From Orthonyx spaldingii (taxonomy: Eukaryota; Chordata; Aves; Passeriformes; Orthonychidae): a DNA stretch of 64,000 nucleotides. A program made the translations under genes and the position numbers. The stretch covers positions 1 to 64,000 of the forward strand of contig VZTJ01001641.1 in the NCBI GenBank assembly GCA_013397795.1. Direction: 5' to 3'. Under the pieces are notes generated by a model. It was not told where the DNA came from, did not search any database, and worked only from the letters and a program-made list of their open reading frames with translations. Positions 15,001 to 26,500 of the stretch are shown here, one piece after another (the first letter of the stretch is position 1; the number at the start of each line of letters is the position of its first letter).

Positions 15001-18000
15001 ATGAACTCAGTGTAACGAGAACACTTACTACCAACTCAGAAACATAATAAAATTTTAATGCTAGTCAGGAATTGAAAACACAATGTGAGAGTATCAGCTT
15101 TTAATTTAAAAAATCTTCATGAGGGCTTACTTCTAATTCTGCCTTCTTCCTCTAATATTAAGAATGCCAAGTAAATAGGCTGAAAATATTTACTCATTTT
15201 TCATGCTAGAAAAAGGTGGAATACAGGAGCCAGAACCAATATGATGCTCAAGCTGTTCACAAACTAGAAAATAAATAAGTTGTAATATTTAAAGAGTTTC
15301 ACTGAAGAAGTGTAATCAGACTGGAAAGGATATAAAGCAGCGTACTCTAGAAATTGCACAGGATTCTGTAAGTTAGTACAAATAGGAAGAAATGCATGAG
15401 AGTGTAGTACATACCTGCAGTAACACCTGCATGCAGTCCAAGAAAATCACCATGGAACTTGAACAGAGATTACACTTGTAGTTTTTAATAAACTCTTTTC
15501 AGTTGGAAGGACCATTCCCCTTTTCCTTTAACCCAGAAGGTGACTGGATCAAAAAGCAAAAGGGGCCAAATGTCACAAGTTTACTTGTGCAACTTGCCAT
15601 GAGTCTTACAAAGGTCTCAGAATCAATGGGGCTCAGTGGTATGTGTGGTGGCCCTGTCAACAGAGCATAATAAATGGGCACATGAATAAGCCCAGAGAAA
15701 AAAACTTAGACTTTTCCTCCCATAACCATCACTTATTAGTCTTTACTAAGCCATCAAATATTGCCACTCTATCAAGTTCAATCACTTTTGCTCATTACAT
15801 CCTCCCCATGTCCATATCTACTGGAAACAACAGTATTTCACATGTCTAAAGGTGTTCAAATTTCCTTTTCATCCTAGAAAGGTTATCTAGCTTCACACTT
15901 GGCACTTTTTAGTGCATTTCATTCCAGAAGTTTTCATATGCAATTAAAGAAAAGAAAGTATTGAGGTTTGGGTTTTTTTCAATACGGATAAAGAACAAAG
16001 GAGAAACAACATCAGAATTGAATAAAGCAGATAGAAGAAGATGAGAACTCACTTGGCAGCAAAAAAAGAAATCAATAGATAAAAGCAAAAGAATGAAATA
16101 TTGGAATTGTGCTTCTTGCAGCAAAGCAAATGCAGTGTTGGAAAACTTGGAAAATGTGTCGCGGGAATTACTGCCATGGGCATTTAGATTACTGGGGAGG
16201 GTATAACCGTGCAAGGCAGTAGATACTGATGACTCAAGAATTTCTTTGGAGCACAATTATGCAACACTTCTGCAATGAAATATTTCTGTCAGAGTTCAGA
16301 TCATTTTACTTTTAGAGATTCCAACATAACTCTCTGCCATCCAATGAAGTTACTCAATATGTGGATAAATAAGCAAATAATATTGCCACAGTACCAGCCA
16401 CAAACACTAATTTCCTTAAAGCACAGGATTTACAATAGAGGGATTCTTCCACTTTTGGTCAGGTGAATAGACTGCCAACTAAATCAAATGTTGAAGACCT
16501 CTAAGGACATAAGGAATTTTTAAACATGCAAGCTCTATTATAAAAATAATTTCAAAATTTTCATGCTTTGCCAATCAAAATTCATTTTCTACAACTGAAA
16601 ATAACAGAATACAAATAAAAAACCTTAGTGTAGGCAGACAGGTTTTCTAACTATGCTCTGTACTAAATGTACTGCTAAAATTATTTAATTACTTCATTGG
16701 AATCCAAATGCTATAGCTAAAATTTATTCTTTCAAATTCCTTGTTATTAAAGACATTTAGTATTTGCAAATAAAGGAAAGTTTGAAATAAATTTCATTGC
16801 AACTTTTAGCCATGGAAATTGAAAAAAACTTCTTGACTTGGTCCCTCCTTGTAAAATGTTTCGTACTGGACATCCTTTAGAGATAATAGTAAGCTACTGA
16901 AAAACTGCTGGTTTGGGTTTTTTAATTCCTCTTACTTGTCCTGTCACAGATTTCAGCAAATTGCACAAATTATCATCCTGCCACACAGAATAAGAAAGGA
17001 GCAACTGTTCAACAATAGTTCAACATTAAACATGGTGGAAACTGAAACAAAATACACAAATATAGTGTTCCATAAATTTACTATTCCATTATTGCTTTAG
17101 GATCCTTAACATTTGCACTTACATATTAAAATGTTCCACTTGATTAAAAATCACATATTATCTTTTGCGAATTGTCTCTGAGTTCAAGAGATAGTGTGCT
17201 GCACAAAGACTACACAATGAAAACCACTCTAAAGACTGCATTCGTGCTTTGTCTGTTATTTAAAGTTGGGAGATGAACATGATGAAGGTCTCCACAGAAA
17301 AACTCACTTTAAAACCTGGTTATGCTGACAGTTTGAACAAATTGGAAGTGATCTGCATTTCAAAAATTGCAAAAACCTAAAGACTTTTAGGACATTTTTG
17401 CACATATACCATTTGTGATGTAACCACTGTCAGTATTAAACACGACAGAAGAAATGTAAAGATAAGATGTAAAACCCCTGAATCTGCTTAGCAACAAGGT
17501 ATAGGTAATATATAAATTCCTTAGCCAGCAGATAAAACTCAGAGTCTGAGGATTACACACTCTGCTGCATCTATTAAATTACAGAATTATCTTTCTAAAG
17601 TGGAGATGTTTGATCATCTGGGTGACTCAAACTGGACTAGATAAGACATTGTCTAATCAGTCTAGAGCATACAGGCAGGTATGACAGCACAGAGTGACAC
17701 TATTATCACTATTCATATGTCTATATCAAAGAGGCAAATGAGTGAATTAAGTGCCCTAAACAATCTCTGCTTTGTGAGGATTGGTTTTTTGTGTAGTTTC
17801 ACAAGGTGGTAGTATTCCAATATTAATATTTAATCTGGTGTAATATCTGTCAACACAGGATGTCAAAGTTAAAAAAGACATTAAAAATTCCTTTTTATTA
17901 TGAAAATCATCATTTAACAGGTCTTCATCTTAAATCTTCACCTGTGAAGGCAAAAAACCTTCACACAATTCTCTTGTAACAAATGCCAGCAAATTGGAAA

Positions 18001-18111
18001 CACTAATGAGAACAAAACCCTGTCAAGGGACAAATGAAGAATTAAATATCTGAATACCAGAGCTCTGCTACAATGCTAACCATTAGACTGCAGAACTAGA
18101 TAATTTTGTTT

Positions 18112-18143
18112 AATGATGAGATCAGTAAAAAGATCTCATCATT
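18112..18143. repeat. 12-bp perfect inverted repeat with 8-nt loop
   Basis: AATGATGAGATC at 18112-18123 is the exact reverse complement of GATCTCATCATT at 18132-18143, separated by AGTAAAAA. An alternative 8-bp pairing, CAGTAAAA (18123-18130) with TTTTACTG (18142-18149), overlaps it, so the two stems exclude each other. No known family is recognised. Confidence 0.8.
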
Positions 18144-18147
18144 TTAC

Positions 18148-18195
18148 TGTAGAAAGAAGAAAATGTAGAAAGAAACTCCTGTAGAAAGATGAAAT
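18148..18195. repeat. 16-bp tandem repeat, three units
   Basis: TGTAGAAAGA recurs at 18148, 18164 and 18180, exactly 16 bases apart; the last six bases of each unit differ. It abuts the inverted repeat just upstream. This could be a decayed minisatellite. Confidence 0.8.
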
Positions 18196-18300
18196 TGATT
18201 AAAGAAATTTAATTATCATAAAACTTTTTCCAAGAAAGCCTGAATTTTTTCTAAGGCAATGATTACATTATAGATACAGCTTTTGTTGCACTAAATATTT

Positions 18301-18483
18301 CATAGAATGGCTTAGGATGGAAGGGACCTTAAAGATCATCTAGCTCTGACTCCACTGCCATAGGCAGGGACACATTTCACTAGACCAGGTTGCTCAGAGC
18401 CCCATCCAGCCTGGCGCTGAACATCTGCAGGGATGGGGCATCCGGAACTTCTCTGAGTAACCTGTTCCAGTGCTTCACCATCA
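18301..18483 (-). mobile_element. CR1 LINE 3' end, 5'-truncated, reverse orientation
   Basis: The plus strand begins CATAGAATGG and runs through AAGGGACCTTAAAGATCATC, then CAGGTTGCTCAGAGCCCCATC, CATCTGCAGGGATGGGGCATC and CCTGTTCCAGTGCTTCACCATC. This is the reverse complement of the conserved 3' end of avian CR1 retrotransposons. Only about 180 bp remain, the usual severe 5' truncation, with no reverse transcriptase or endonuclease coding. The ATTCTATG tail is reduced to a single partial unit, and several substitutions suggest an old copy. It lies on the strand that transcribes KCNMA1. Confidence 0.93.
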
Positions 18484-19960
18484 ATCTTATTTAGAGACAA
18501 CTAAGGAAATATATATGCAACTTTATATATTAAAAAATAAAACAACTACTTAATAACTCAGTTCAGATGTAGACTCTGTAGTTAATACTTATTTTCAGGG
18601 AACAGTTACAAGTTCTTGCTGACGTTGACAAGTGATTCCTAAAGGTGGAAAAGACCACTAGTATTTCTGTCATTATCTTCAATCCCAGCATCTCAGCTAA
18701 ACAACAATGGAAACAGTACACAGTAAGTCTCAAAGTCTCACTTTTCTTTACCATGTCAGGAGAAGAAACATCCCTACATCATCCTTGATTCAGTTTTCCT
18801 TTTGAGTAGTCAGCACCAGTCAAATGGCATTGTTAACAACCTTCTTCAAAATATACCCTGCAAATCTTTCTAGTAAAAGGGCATTGCAATTCAATAAAAT
18901 GTATTGTAGGTGATGAAAGATGCTAATCTATCAAAAGAACATTCTTTTCATATTAAAACTAGATTGCAATATCCAGTCCAGAAACTGAAGTTTTGTGTTC
19001 TGGAATTCTAGGCAAGTGCAGAGTCAAGTCCAAAGTCTCCATACCCACATACATTCAATACAGAAGGTGACAGTTATTTCTGCTTCCACTGTATTTAATT
19101 CAGCATTACAATACAATCTCCTAAGAAATAACATACAGAAGGATAAAAAAGGGAACTCTTACCATAACAAAAAAAGTAGAACAAACCCAAGATAACTGCA
19201 AAGCAAGCATTACAAGAATCCCAATCTCCCATCATCACACACTCACTGCACAGTGCCTCTTTCCATCCTGTGGTGGGCTTTTCACAACATAGCACAAAAT
19301 TAATTGTGCAATGGTAGGTCTGAAAACCTGACAGGTAACTACACTTCATGGTCATAATGACTACTGCTTAAAACCCTCACCAAACTACTACATTATTTAC
19401 AAGCAGCAGAAAGTTCATCTTAACTTGTCTACTTAAGGTGTTCAGCAGGATGATGCAGAAAGTTAAGGAATCTACATTCATTATTGATTTCTGTACTGGC
19501 TCATATGCCAAAACTTTTTGGTTTGGTGTTAAAGATTTTGCGGTTGCCTTTTGATTTGCTTTGGGGTTTTTGGTGGGCTTGTTTTTTACAATATTTTAGG
19601 ATACAAGTTTTTTTTATATTTCAAAGCATAAGAAATTAAGCACAGCGAATAACAACATGTTTTGCTAACCTTATTAGGGTTTTTTTTCTTCCCCCCACAC
19701 TCACTCAAAAGAAACTACTTCAACTATTATGCAATAATATTACTCTTCTTTTCCAAACACGGGTAAAATAAGAGTTTCCTAATACAATCCGACAGAACTG
19801 GCCAGGCATGCTATTTAAAAGTAATACTATTTGAAGGCAGGTTACCTTATCTGAACAGGCTAGGGAAAAAAAACCCTCTACAGTAACCTGTCTGCGCAAT
19901 AGATCCCAAAGGATTTTCCCTCATCCAAGTCAACTTCATGCAAAGACAATCATACAGTAG
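18484..19960. other. Intronic sequence between the CR1 and the LTR-like block; no gene seen
   Basis: AT-rich sequence without recognisable coding. A T/G-rich stretch at about 19518-19600 (runs of TTTTTGG and GGGGTTTTTGGTGGG) is the only compositional anomaly. Confidence 0.6.
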
Positions 19961-20545
19961 TGTACTAGTTTGGTTCGAAACCGGGCAGAAACACCAATTT
20001 CGTGTAGTGGTTTGAGTTCGTTCACTTGAGTTTTTTGGCTAAACGCCAGCACACTTACCAGATTTTATTTAATTTTGCTGTGAGATAAGGATTAGGAGTA
20101 GGTAAAGCAGGCTCAAACTTTAAAGAATATAAAGAAAGTTTATTAACAGACTTAAAAGGAAGAAAAAAAATTAAGAACCAGAACAAACCCGTCAGAACAC
20201 TTTTGCTCTTCCCCCCTCTCCATTTTTTCAATGACAATACAAAAAACAACACTTTGACTTTCAGTCAGTTTACCACTTCTGAATTAGTCTTTCTTCAGTC
20301 ATTTAGGGAGAGGAGTTTTCTCCTGCTTTACCATGTTGACTTCTCCACAAGAAATACAGTTCTTATGGTTTTCAGCTTNAAGCCAATACTAGATATGCCC
20401 AAGTTATTCTTCTGCCTTGAAAGGCTGGAAAGGGGTGTCACAGATATTTTTTAGTGCTGGATGTTCTCCAAAATACAAGGAACTCATAAATCCTTTTTCC
20501 TTATTACTACAAGACAAATAGCCAGAATCACAGAAGAATGGGATC
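19961..20545 (-). mobile_element. Probable degraded endogenous-retrovirus LTR (family unnamed)
   Basis: From TGTACTAGTTTGG the composition and word use change sharply from the flanks. The left part has CpG-bearing words (GGTTCGAAACCGGGC, TTCGTGTAG, GAGTTCGTTC, AAACGCCAGC) that are rare elsewhere in this window. The right part reads like repeat consensus (TTGAAAGGCTGGAAAGGGGTG). A minus-strand AATAAA lies at 20069-20064, about 100 bp before the TG/CA boundary. That fits a minus-oriented LTR with R-U5 at the low-coordinate end. It resembles LTR sequence I associate with songbird introns, but I cannot name it. No target-site duplication was found, the right boundary is a guess, and no gag, pol or env is adjacent, so it would be a solo or fragmentary LTR. 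Confidence 0.5.
20379..20379. other. Ambiguous base (n) in the assembly
   Basis: One n occurs inside the LTR-like block, after TTCAGCTT. It is the only ambiguity noticed in the window and may reflect heterozygosity or repeat collapse in a draft assembly. Confidence 0.99.
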
Positions 20546-23500
20546 CTTCTTCCCTATAGGTTAACTTGGCTAAACAGTCTTACCAATTAAACAACTAAAT
20601 GCAGTCATGAGTTTCTGAAACTGGTGTCGTGTAAGATCATAAAAAGAACAAAATAAACTGTTCAATAATCAGGTAGAGTACTGAATCAATAGTCACTTCT
20701 GGTTTTGGCTACTGACTTGCTGGGAAAACTTTCATTACAGAATTGGAGTTTGGCTCTCACATCCTCTTTTCATCTTAATCAAACAGAAAGCTTTCTAGAA
20801 AAGCATTTGCTCATGTTCTTGTGTCTTTGCAGTGCTTAGCAAAGCTTAGTTCTGATTTCTGAGACATGATGAAAATGTTACAGTTTTTATGCATTTGTTT
20901 CCTAAACCTAGATAAGGTTTCTTTTATTGATGCTTTTTTTGCCCACAGAGTATTAGTAAAAAAGAGCTTATACCTTTCCGTTATAATTGTACAGCAAACC
21001 CGTTTGACATTTTTTATGCAAGACTGACGTGGCAACTGAGCAGTAATATAATAGGTGTGTGTATATATATAAACATAAATAATAAGTATAGCCTTTACAT
21101 TCCAAGCACAAGTGAGAAGAAAGATTTATGGAGGAAGAACTGAATTTATTAACCCCCTTTATTCTTGGGCTTTTTCTTTCTCTCTTCAGGTGGTAGATAT
21201 TTCTGCTCTTAGAAACAGCCTTTCCTGGAAAGACAACTTGTGTCAAAATAACTGCACTTGTAGCAGGACATCTGTAAGTACAGACGTTTTAGCCATCACA
21301 ATCTTGAGTACTGTACCAGTGAATGGAGGAAGTAAAAAAACCAAAAGAATAAATTAACAAAAACAAAGAATAAATTCAAAAAAGGATAAGGTCAGTGATT
21401 CTCAAGTGAAGGCTCAGTGGCCTTTGCTCATCATCCAGCTGAACAAAATATAGTGGACTACTGTGTTCCATAGATGGTAGCACATAATTACATAAAATGT
21501 TACTTGGAAAAGCCAGAGGTTGGTGGCTCGATCTAGAAGCAGTTTCCAGGTTATGTCTTACATACACAAAACTCAAATAAGCATTACTATGTACCTGCCA
21601 GAGTTTATGTTAAGCAACTCCTCTTGCGTGACATTTTACATGAGTGCAAGTTAAATTTCCAACCAGAGTTAATTGAAATCATTATGTTGTCAAGATACTT
21701 CATAATATTAACACTGGATTGATAATATTTTCATGTAACTATTTCAAAGTACTTCTCAAAAGAAATGCTTTATAATTTACTATATTAATTAAAACATTAC
21801 CAGATCTATTGATTTTAAAGGAAAATGTTGACACTAGTATGATCCTCATAAAATGTATTACCTTTTCCAGAAGACTGGATTAACCTGGCTAAATATGGGG
21901 GACTGTAGCACATTGGGACAAGAAAAAACCCTATCATATTCATTTTCCTTTTCCAACTACCATAAATTAAGCTGAAATATGTCTCACATGCAATAAAGTA
22001 ATTTTACTTGTATCTGCTGTCTCTCTTCAGTGAAATACTACGAGACTTTATTGCTGCAATGGTCACATTAAAAACACTGTTTTGTGTAACTACAAAAATA
22101 AAATATTTTGAGGAAAGGAAAAAAAAACACCCAAGCACTAAGCCTTGCATTATAACTTCCCCTGACCTTGTTTCATTAGACAGCAGGATGAAAGTCTCTA
22201 CATGGCTGCATTAAAACATCTTCTGGAAAGATCTTATCTATAGACCAATAGATAATGTTATGCAGTAGTAGGAAAGTAGGCATGATTTCATAAAAAGCTT
22301 ACATTTTTTAATAGTTCTCATAGAACACTGAATCTGTCAACAAACTGTGTAATTTTTTGTCATTTAAATTGCAAGAACAAAATTCACCTTCGTTTATTTA
22401 TTAACAAACATTGATTTATCTATGCTGCATTAAAGGAAATCAGCATGGCAGTAAAGAGAAATGTCCTTAAGACAAAGTAAAAAAAAAAAGTCAAGTTATC
22501 CAATTCTGCATTTAAAGCAGGTCTCTTTGCCTTACTGAAGTGCAAATGAGCAAGTACGGTTTCAAAAGACTAACAAAACCACTAACCAAATCTAATCCTT
22601 ATACTTCAAAGCCTACACATACAGTTTAAGTAACGTATTATGGCTAATCCCTGCTCCCACTGGAATCAGCAGAAGATACACACAATCATGAGTTTGTGCT
22701 TCCTTTACTGTCTTTTGAGAATATACTTACTGAAGTACAATATGTATAGATACTTGTGTCCTTGGGAATAACTATCACACGGATGTCTTTCCATATAAGC
22801 AGAGGTGTAAACAGGCCTTCAGTTCAGCAGGAAGTGCACTATTAGATGACTGTATCAGAAATTATATTTTGCTGACACTTACAGATTCACATTCTCTCCC
22901 TACAAAAATGGGAAATGAAACACTTTATCACTTATTTCATAGAATTTTACCAAGGAAAAAAAAATTGCAGAGCTTCCATAGTGGGCTACATTCAGGCTTA
23001 GGAATGAAAATGTAATTCTCTAGTAAATCACATGAGAAAAGACCTCACTGACAAGTTTAAAAGTTTTTACTAACATTTCCAGCATCAGTTTTCCGTCTTG
23101 AAGCTCACAGACTACAAGTAAGAGCACAGTATCCCAACATTGAAAAGATGTCTAGAAAACTGCAAGTGAATCATATAAAAACCAGAATGTCCCCAAATGC
23201 ATAAGAACCTGCTTCAGCTAAAATTTTCCTCAAACTATAACTGTTGCTACCATAAAACAGGAATTTTATGGTCATATCTGGTTCTGTCAAGGGAAAGGAT
23301 TGACAGAGGGAGTTTGGACAAAATTTCATTTTTACTCAGAAGCATCTGACCTTGAGCCTACAAATTCCCTAGAGAATTGTTGCAGGCAAGTTTTTCTGCT
23401 CTAATTCTAAAACCTATTCATCTTACTTTAAGAATAAAAGGAACATAATTAGCTTTACATTAACAATAGGCCTGCACATGCATTCTCTTGAAATTTCTTG

Positions 23501-26500
23501 TAGGAAGACAGGTGTCTCCAGTTCTGATAAAGTTTCATTTGGCTCTCTGACAGGAACACAGTCTTACAAATACGTTATTTTCATCCTCAAATATACTGTC
23601 TACATCTGTCCTCAATTAAACCAGTGTAAATAGGGACTGACTGAGCTAACTTCAATTAAATTACACAGTTAAGTACGAGACCAAAACTTGACCCAGATGC
23701 TAGAAATTAATTTAACTTTGTGTTTCAATATGCTTTCAGTCTTACAGTTCCTCAGATTTTCCTCTGAACTCTTTTTTAGTATCTTCATGAAGAATCACAC
23801 TACATATTTTTGAACCAAACCAGCAAGCAGGGGAAGGTAACTCAAATAACACACTTGTTGACACTTCTGTCATCTAATTTATGCTTTTTGGACATTTTTG
23901 GCGTTGCTAGCAAATAAAGACATGTATTTTGTTTCTACAGGACTTGAAAGTGTAACTGCTTATCACAGCAGACATACTCCTGTCAACTTTTTCTAGATGG
24001 AGACTTTAAAATTCAACTTTCTTTAGTCTAAAAAGGTGAAAAAACGTTCAAACACAGACCAAATAAATTGTCAATAATACTTTGCAACTATTACAAGAGG
24101 TAGAAGTACTAATTATATGCATTTATATTTAATGAATGTTTCCCAGGTGAAGCTAAATTCTTTCTAGTCAGTTACTGACTTTTATAATGTTAAGCCACCT
24201 TTTCATGTCTCTCATACCAAAACTAATCCAGTGTACAAGACCAGAAAACAGGCTCAGGAAGCACTTATTTTATTCATTTAGTGTCTAAAGCAGAATTCCT
24301 TGACATAATGCTATACTCTGTTAGAGAAATTGAAGAACTTTTATCATCCACAAGAATGAAATTGTAGAAAATGTACTATGTTAGGAAATAAGAGGCATGT
24401 ACACAGCTCTCTGAAAGTGCAAGAGAAGCAAAGGTGCACTGGTTTCTTTTAACCTGAGAGATGAGATCAAGGCACAGTTTCTCAAAATACACCTTTTATT
24501 GTTTGTTCCAATTTAAGGGTAAAGTATGAGAGATTACAGTGCATTTCAGACTAGCAATCCCTGATCTGAAGCAGAATCCTTGAAACGACTGTAGAAAGTT
24601 CCCAAACTGGTACAGTCCAACACATTCAATACAAAAAGAAAATACGGCCAAGATTAGGGAAGGACCAAGCATTTTGAATGTTTAAGAATAAACCTGCTGA
24701 ACTGATAACTAAAACCATTAAGTCCCTCATTTGCAATAAATGATATGATGAACCAGCACATAATTAGTAGTTCATCTTACAGTATTCAAGGTGTATCAGG
24801 TGCTATCACATCAGAAAGAACAAAAGAGCCCACCTTAATTTAGTGTCAAGTGAACTATTCATTAAGAATAACACAAAAATCTAGAGAAATATGATATCAT
24901 TAGTTCCAACCTCCTGAGTTTCCCTCAGGTAAACACAGGGCTTTGCAAATGCCTAGCAAAATTCTCTCTGTGTTTTACTGGCAACTACATATTAAACCCC
25001 CATACAGTTAATGCTGCCATGATTTGCTGACAAAAGCTTGGGAGTCTTGAAATTTGAGTCTAACAACATCAAATGGTGATACGTAACTTAATGCAAAGAG
25101 ATCACTTAAAAACAAAAAAAAAACCAAACCAAACAAACAAGAAAACCTAAATGCACCAAACCAAACTTAGAACTCTTTCTTATATGCTTTCTGTATTACT
25201 GACAAAATCAGTGGATCTTCTTACATAAACACCTAAATAATAATAAAATACCAATATTCATGCCAAGCCAGAAGTTGTTGCAATATTAAAACTTATTTAA
25301 AACAAAATGGGAAAAAGGATTCCTACATACTCCTCATTGTACCTGTAAATGAGACTTAATTGCAGATATTTAAGCTGTTTTCAATTAACATGCTAATTAT
25401 GAAAGTGTAACAAAAACGAAGATTTTTCAAGCTTTTTCAAAAATTCCTATTCCTTGAATGATCAACAAGACAAGTATTGCATTACAAATGCAAGCATCTG
25501 ATGTCAACATTCTTATCTATCGGAGGCAGACAAGACTCAAGTCTCTCAATCCAAGGCTTGCTTTGTGGCAAACTAAAAGTTTTCATCTTATGCTTATGCT
25601 TATAATTCCATATCATTGAATTAACTCATGATTAATTTTCAACTAGATATATAATTTAAGTATGATAAAATCAAATGTAACTTTTTTTTTTTTTTGTACT
25701 ACAAGATACATTCTCTAAGGGAAGTAAAAGATCTCACACAGGCAGGCCTTTCATTTGTAGAAATAAAACAGTGGGTTTGGATATGCAATGGAACTGCATC
25801 ATTAAAAATTGGTCTTTCGTATCAAGAATCATCAGTTATAAAGAGACCATGAGCAACTAGTGTTGATGCCCAAGGCTTTCTCCAAAAAAAAAATACATAA
25901 TAAGTCTAATGGACTGAATGGCAAGGAAAAATTCAGATTGTTTATCTGTCTACACCTATCAGACCCAAAAGAGATTTTAAAAAAAGCAGAAGTGCAGAAC
26001 AAAAACACTAAGGAAAGGAGCCTGTATAGTAAAAAATATTTTGATACAGGAGTATACAGTCTTAAAATGCATAATATGGAAGTAAAAATAATTCATGTGT
26101 ATACAAAATTTATATAAAGAGGACATATGCATTTCATAATACCAGATTGATTTCATTATATAGGTCAGAAATGTATTTGGGATCAAAAAATGTATATTGG
26201 GAGAGAAAAAAAAAATCACTAAATTAACTTCCTGATTTCACTACTTTATAAAGGCTGATTTCAATGCTTTTTACAAGCATGGGTAATTAATCTGAATCCT
26301 AGCTTGCACAGCAAGAAAGGAGGAATACCAAGATTAGTTACATGTTCAAAATCACGCAAGTTGCTGTTTTGTAACAGGGAAAAAACTTCTGATTCACATC
26401 TCCTTCATTATTTTTGATATTCTTTTAAAGTCCTCTAAGTACAGCAGAAAAGAGCTCTAATATTTTGTGTAACAGTGTGCAGCTTGATCACATTCATTGA

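Larger units (their letters stand above)
1..18300 (-). other. KCNMA1 downstream intron, distal part; no gene seen
   Basis: AT-rich non-coding DNA lying 3' of the KCNMA1 exon in the gene's own direction. Open reading frames here are short, lack recognisable domains and are riddled with stops in the other frames. It holds scattered A- and T-runs, a short TA run near 241-250, and a T/G-rich tract at about 5271-5330. I recognised no KCNMA1 S1-S2 exon here when looking for the conserved YFIDSS and QNFYKDF segments by eye. Assignment as intron assumes that the next exon lies beyond base 1. Confidence 0.6.

Noticed and set aside
19972..19982. GGTTCGAAACC as a tRNA or SINE B box
   Set aside because: The word is nearly self-complementary, there is no A box at the right distance, and no cloverleaf can be drawn. 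It fits better as part of the LTR-like block.
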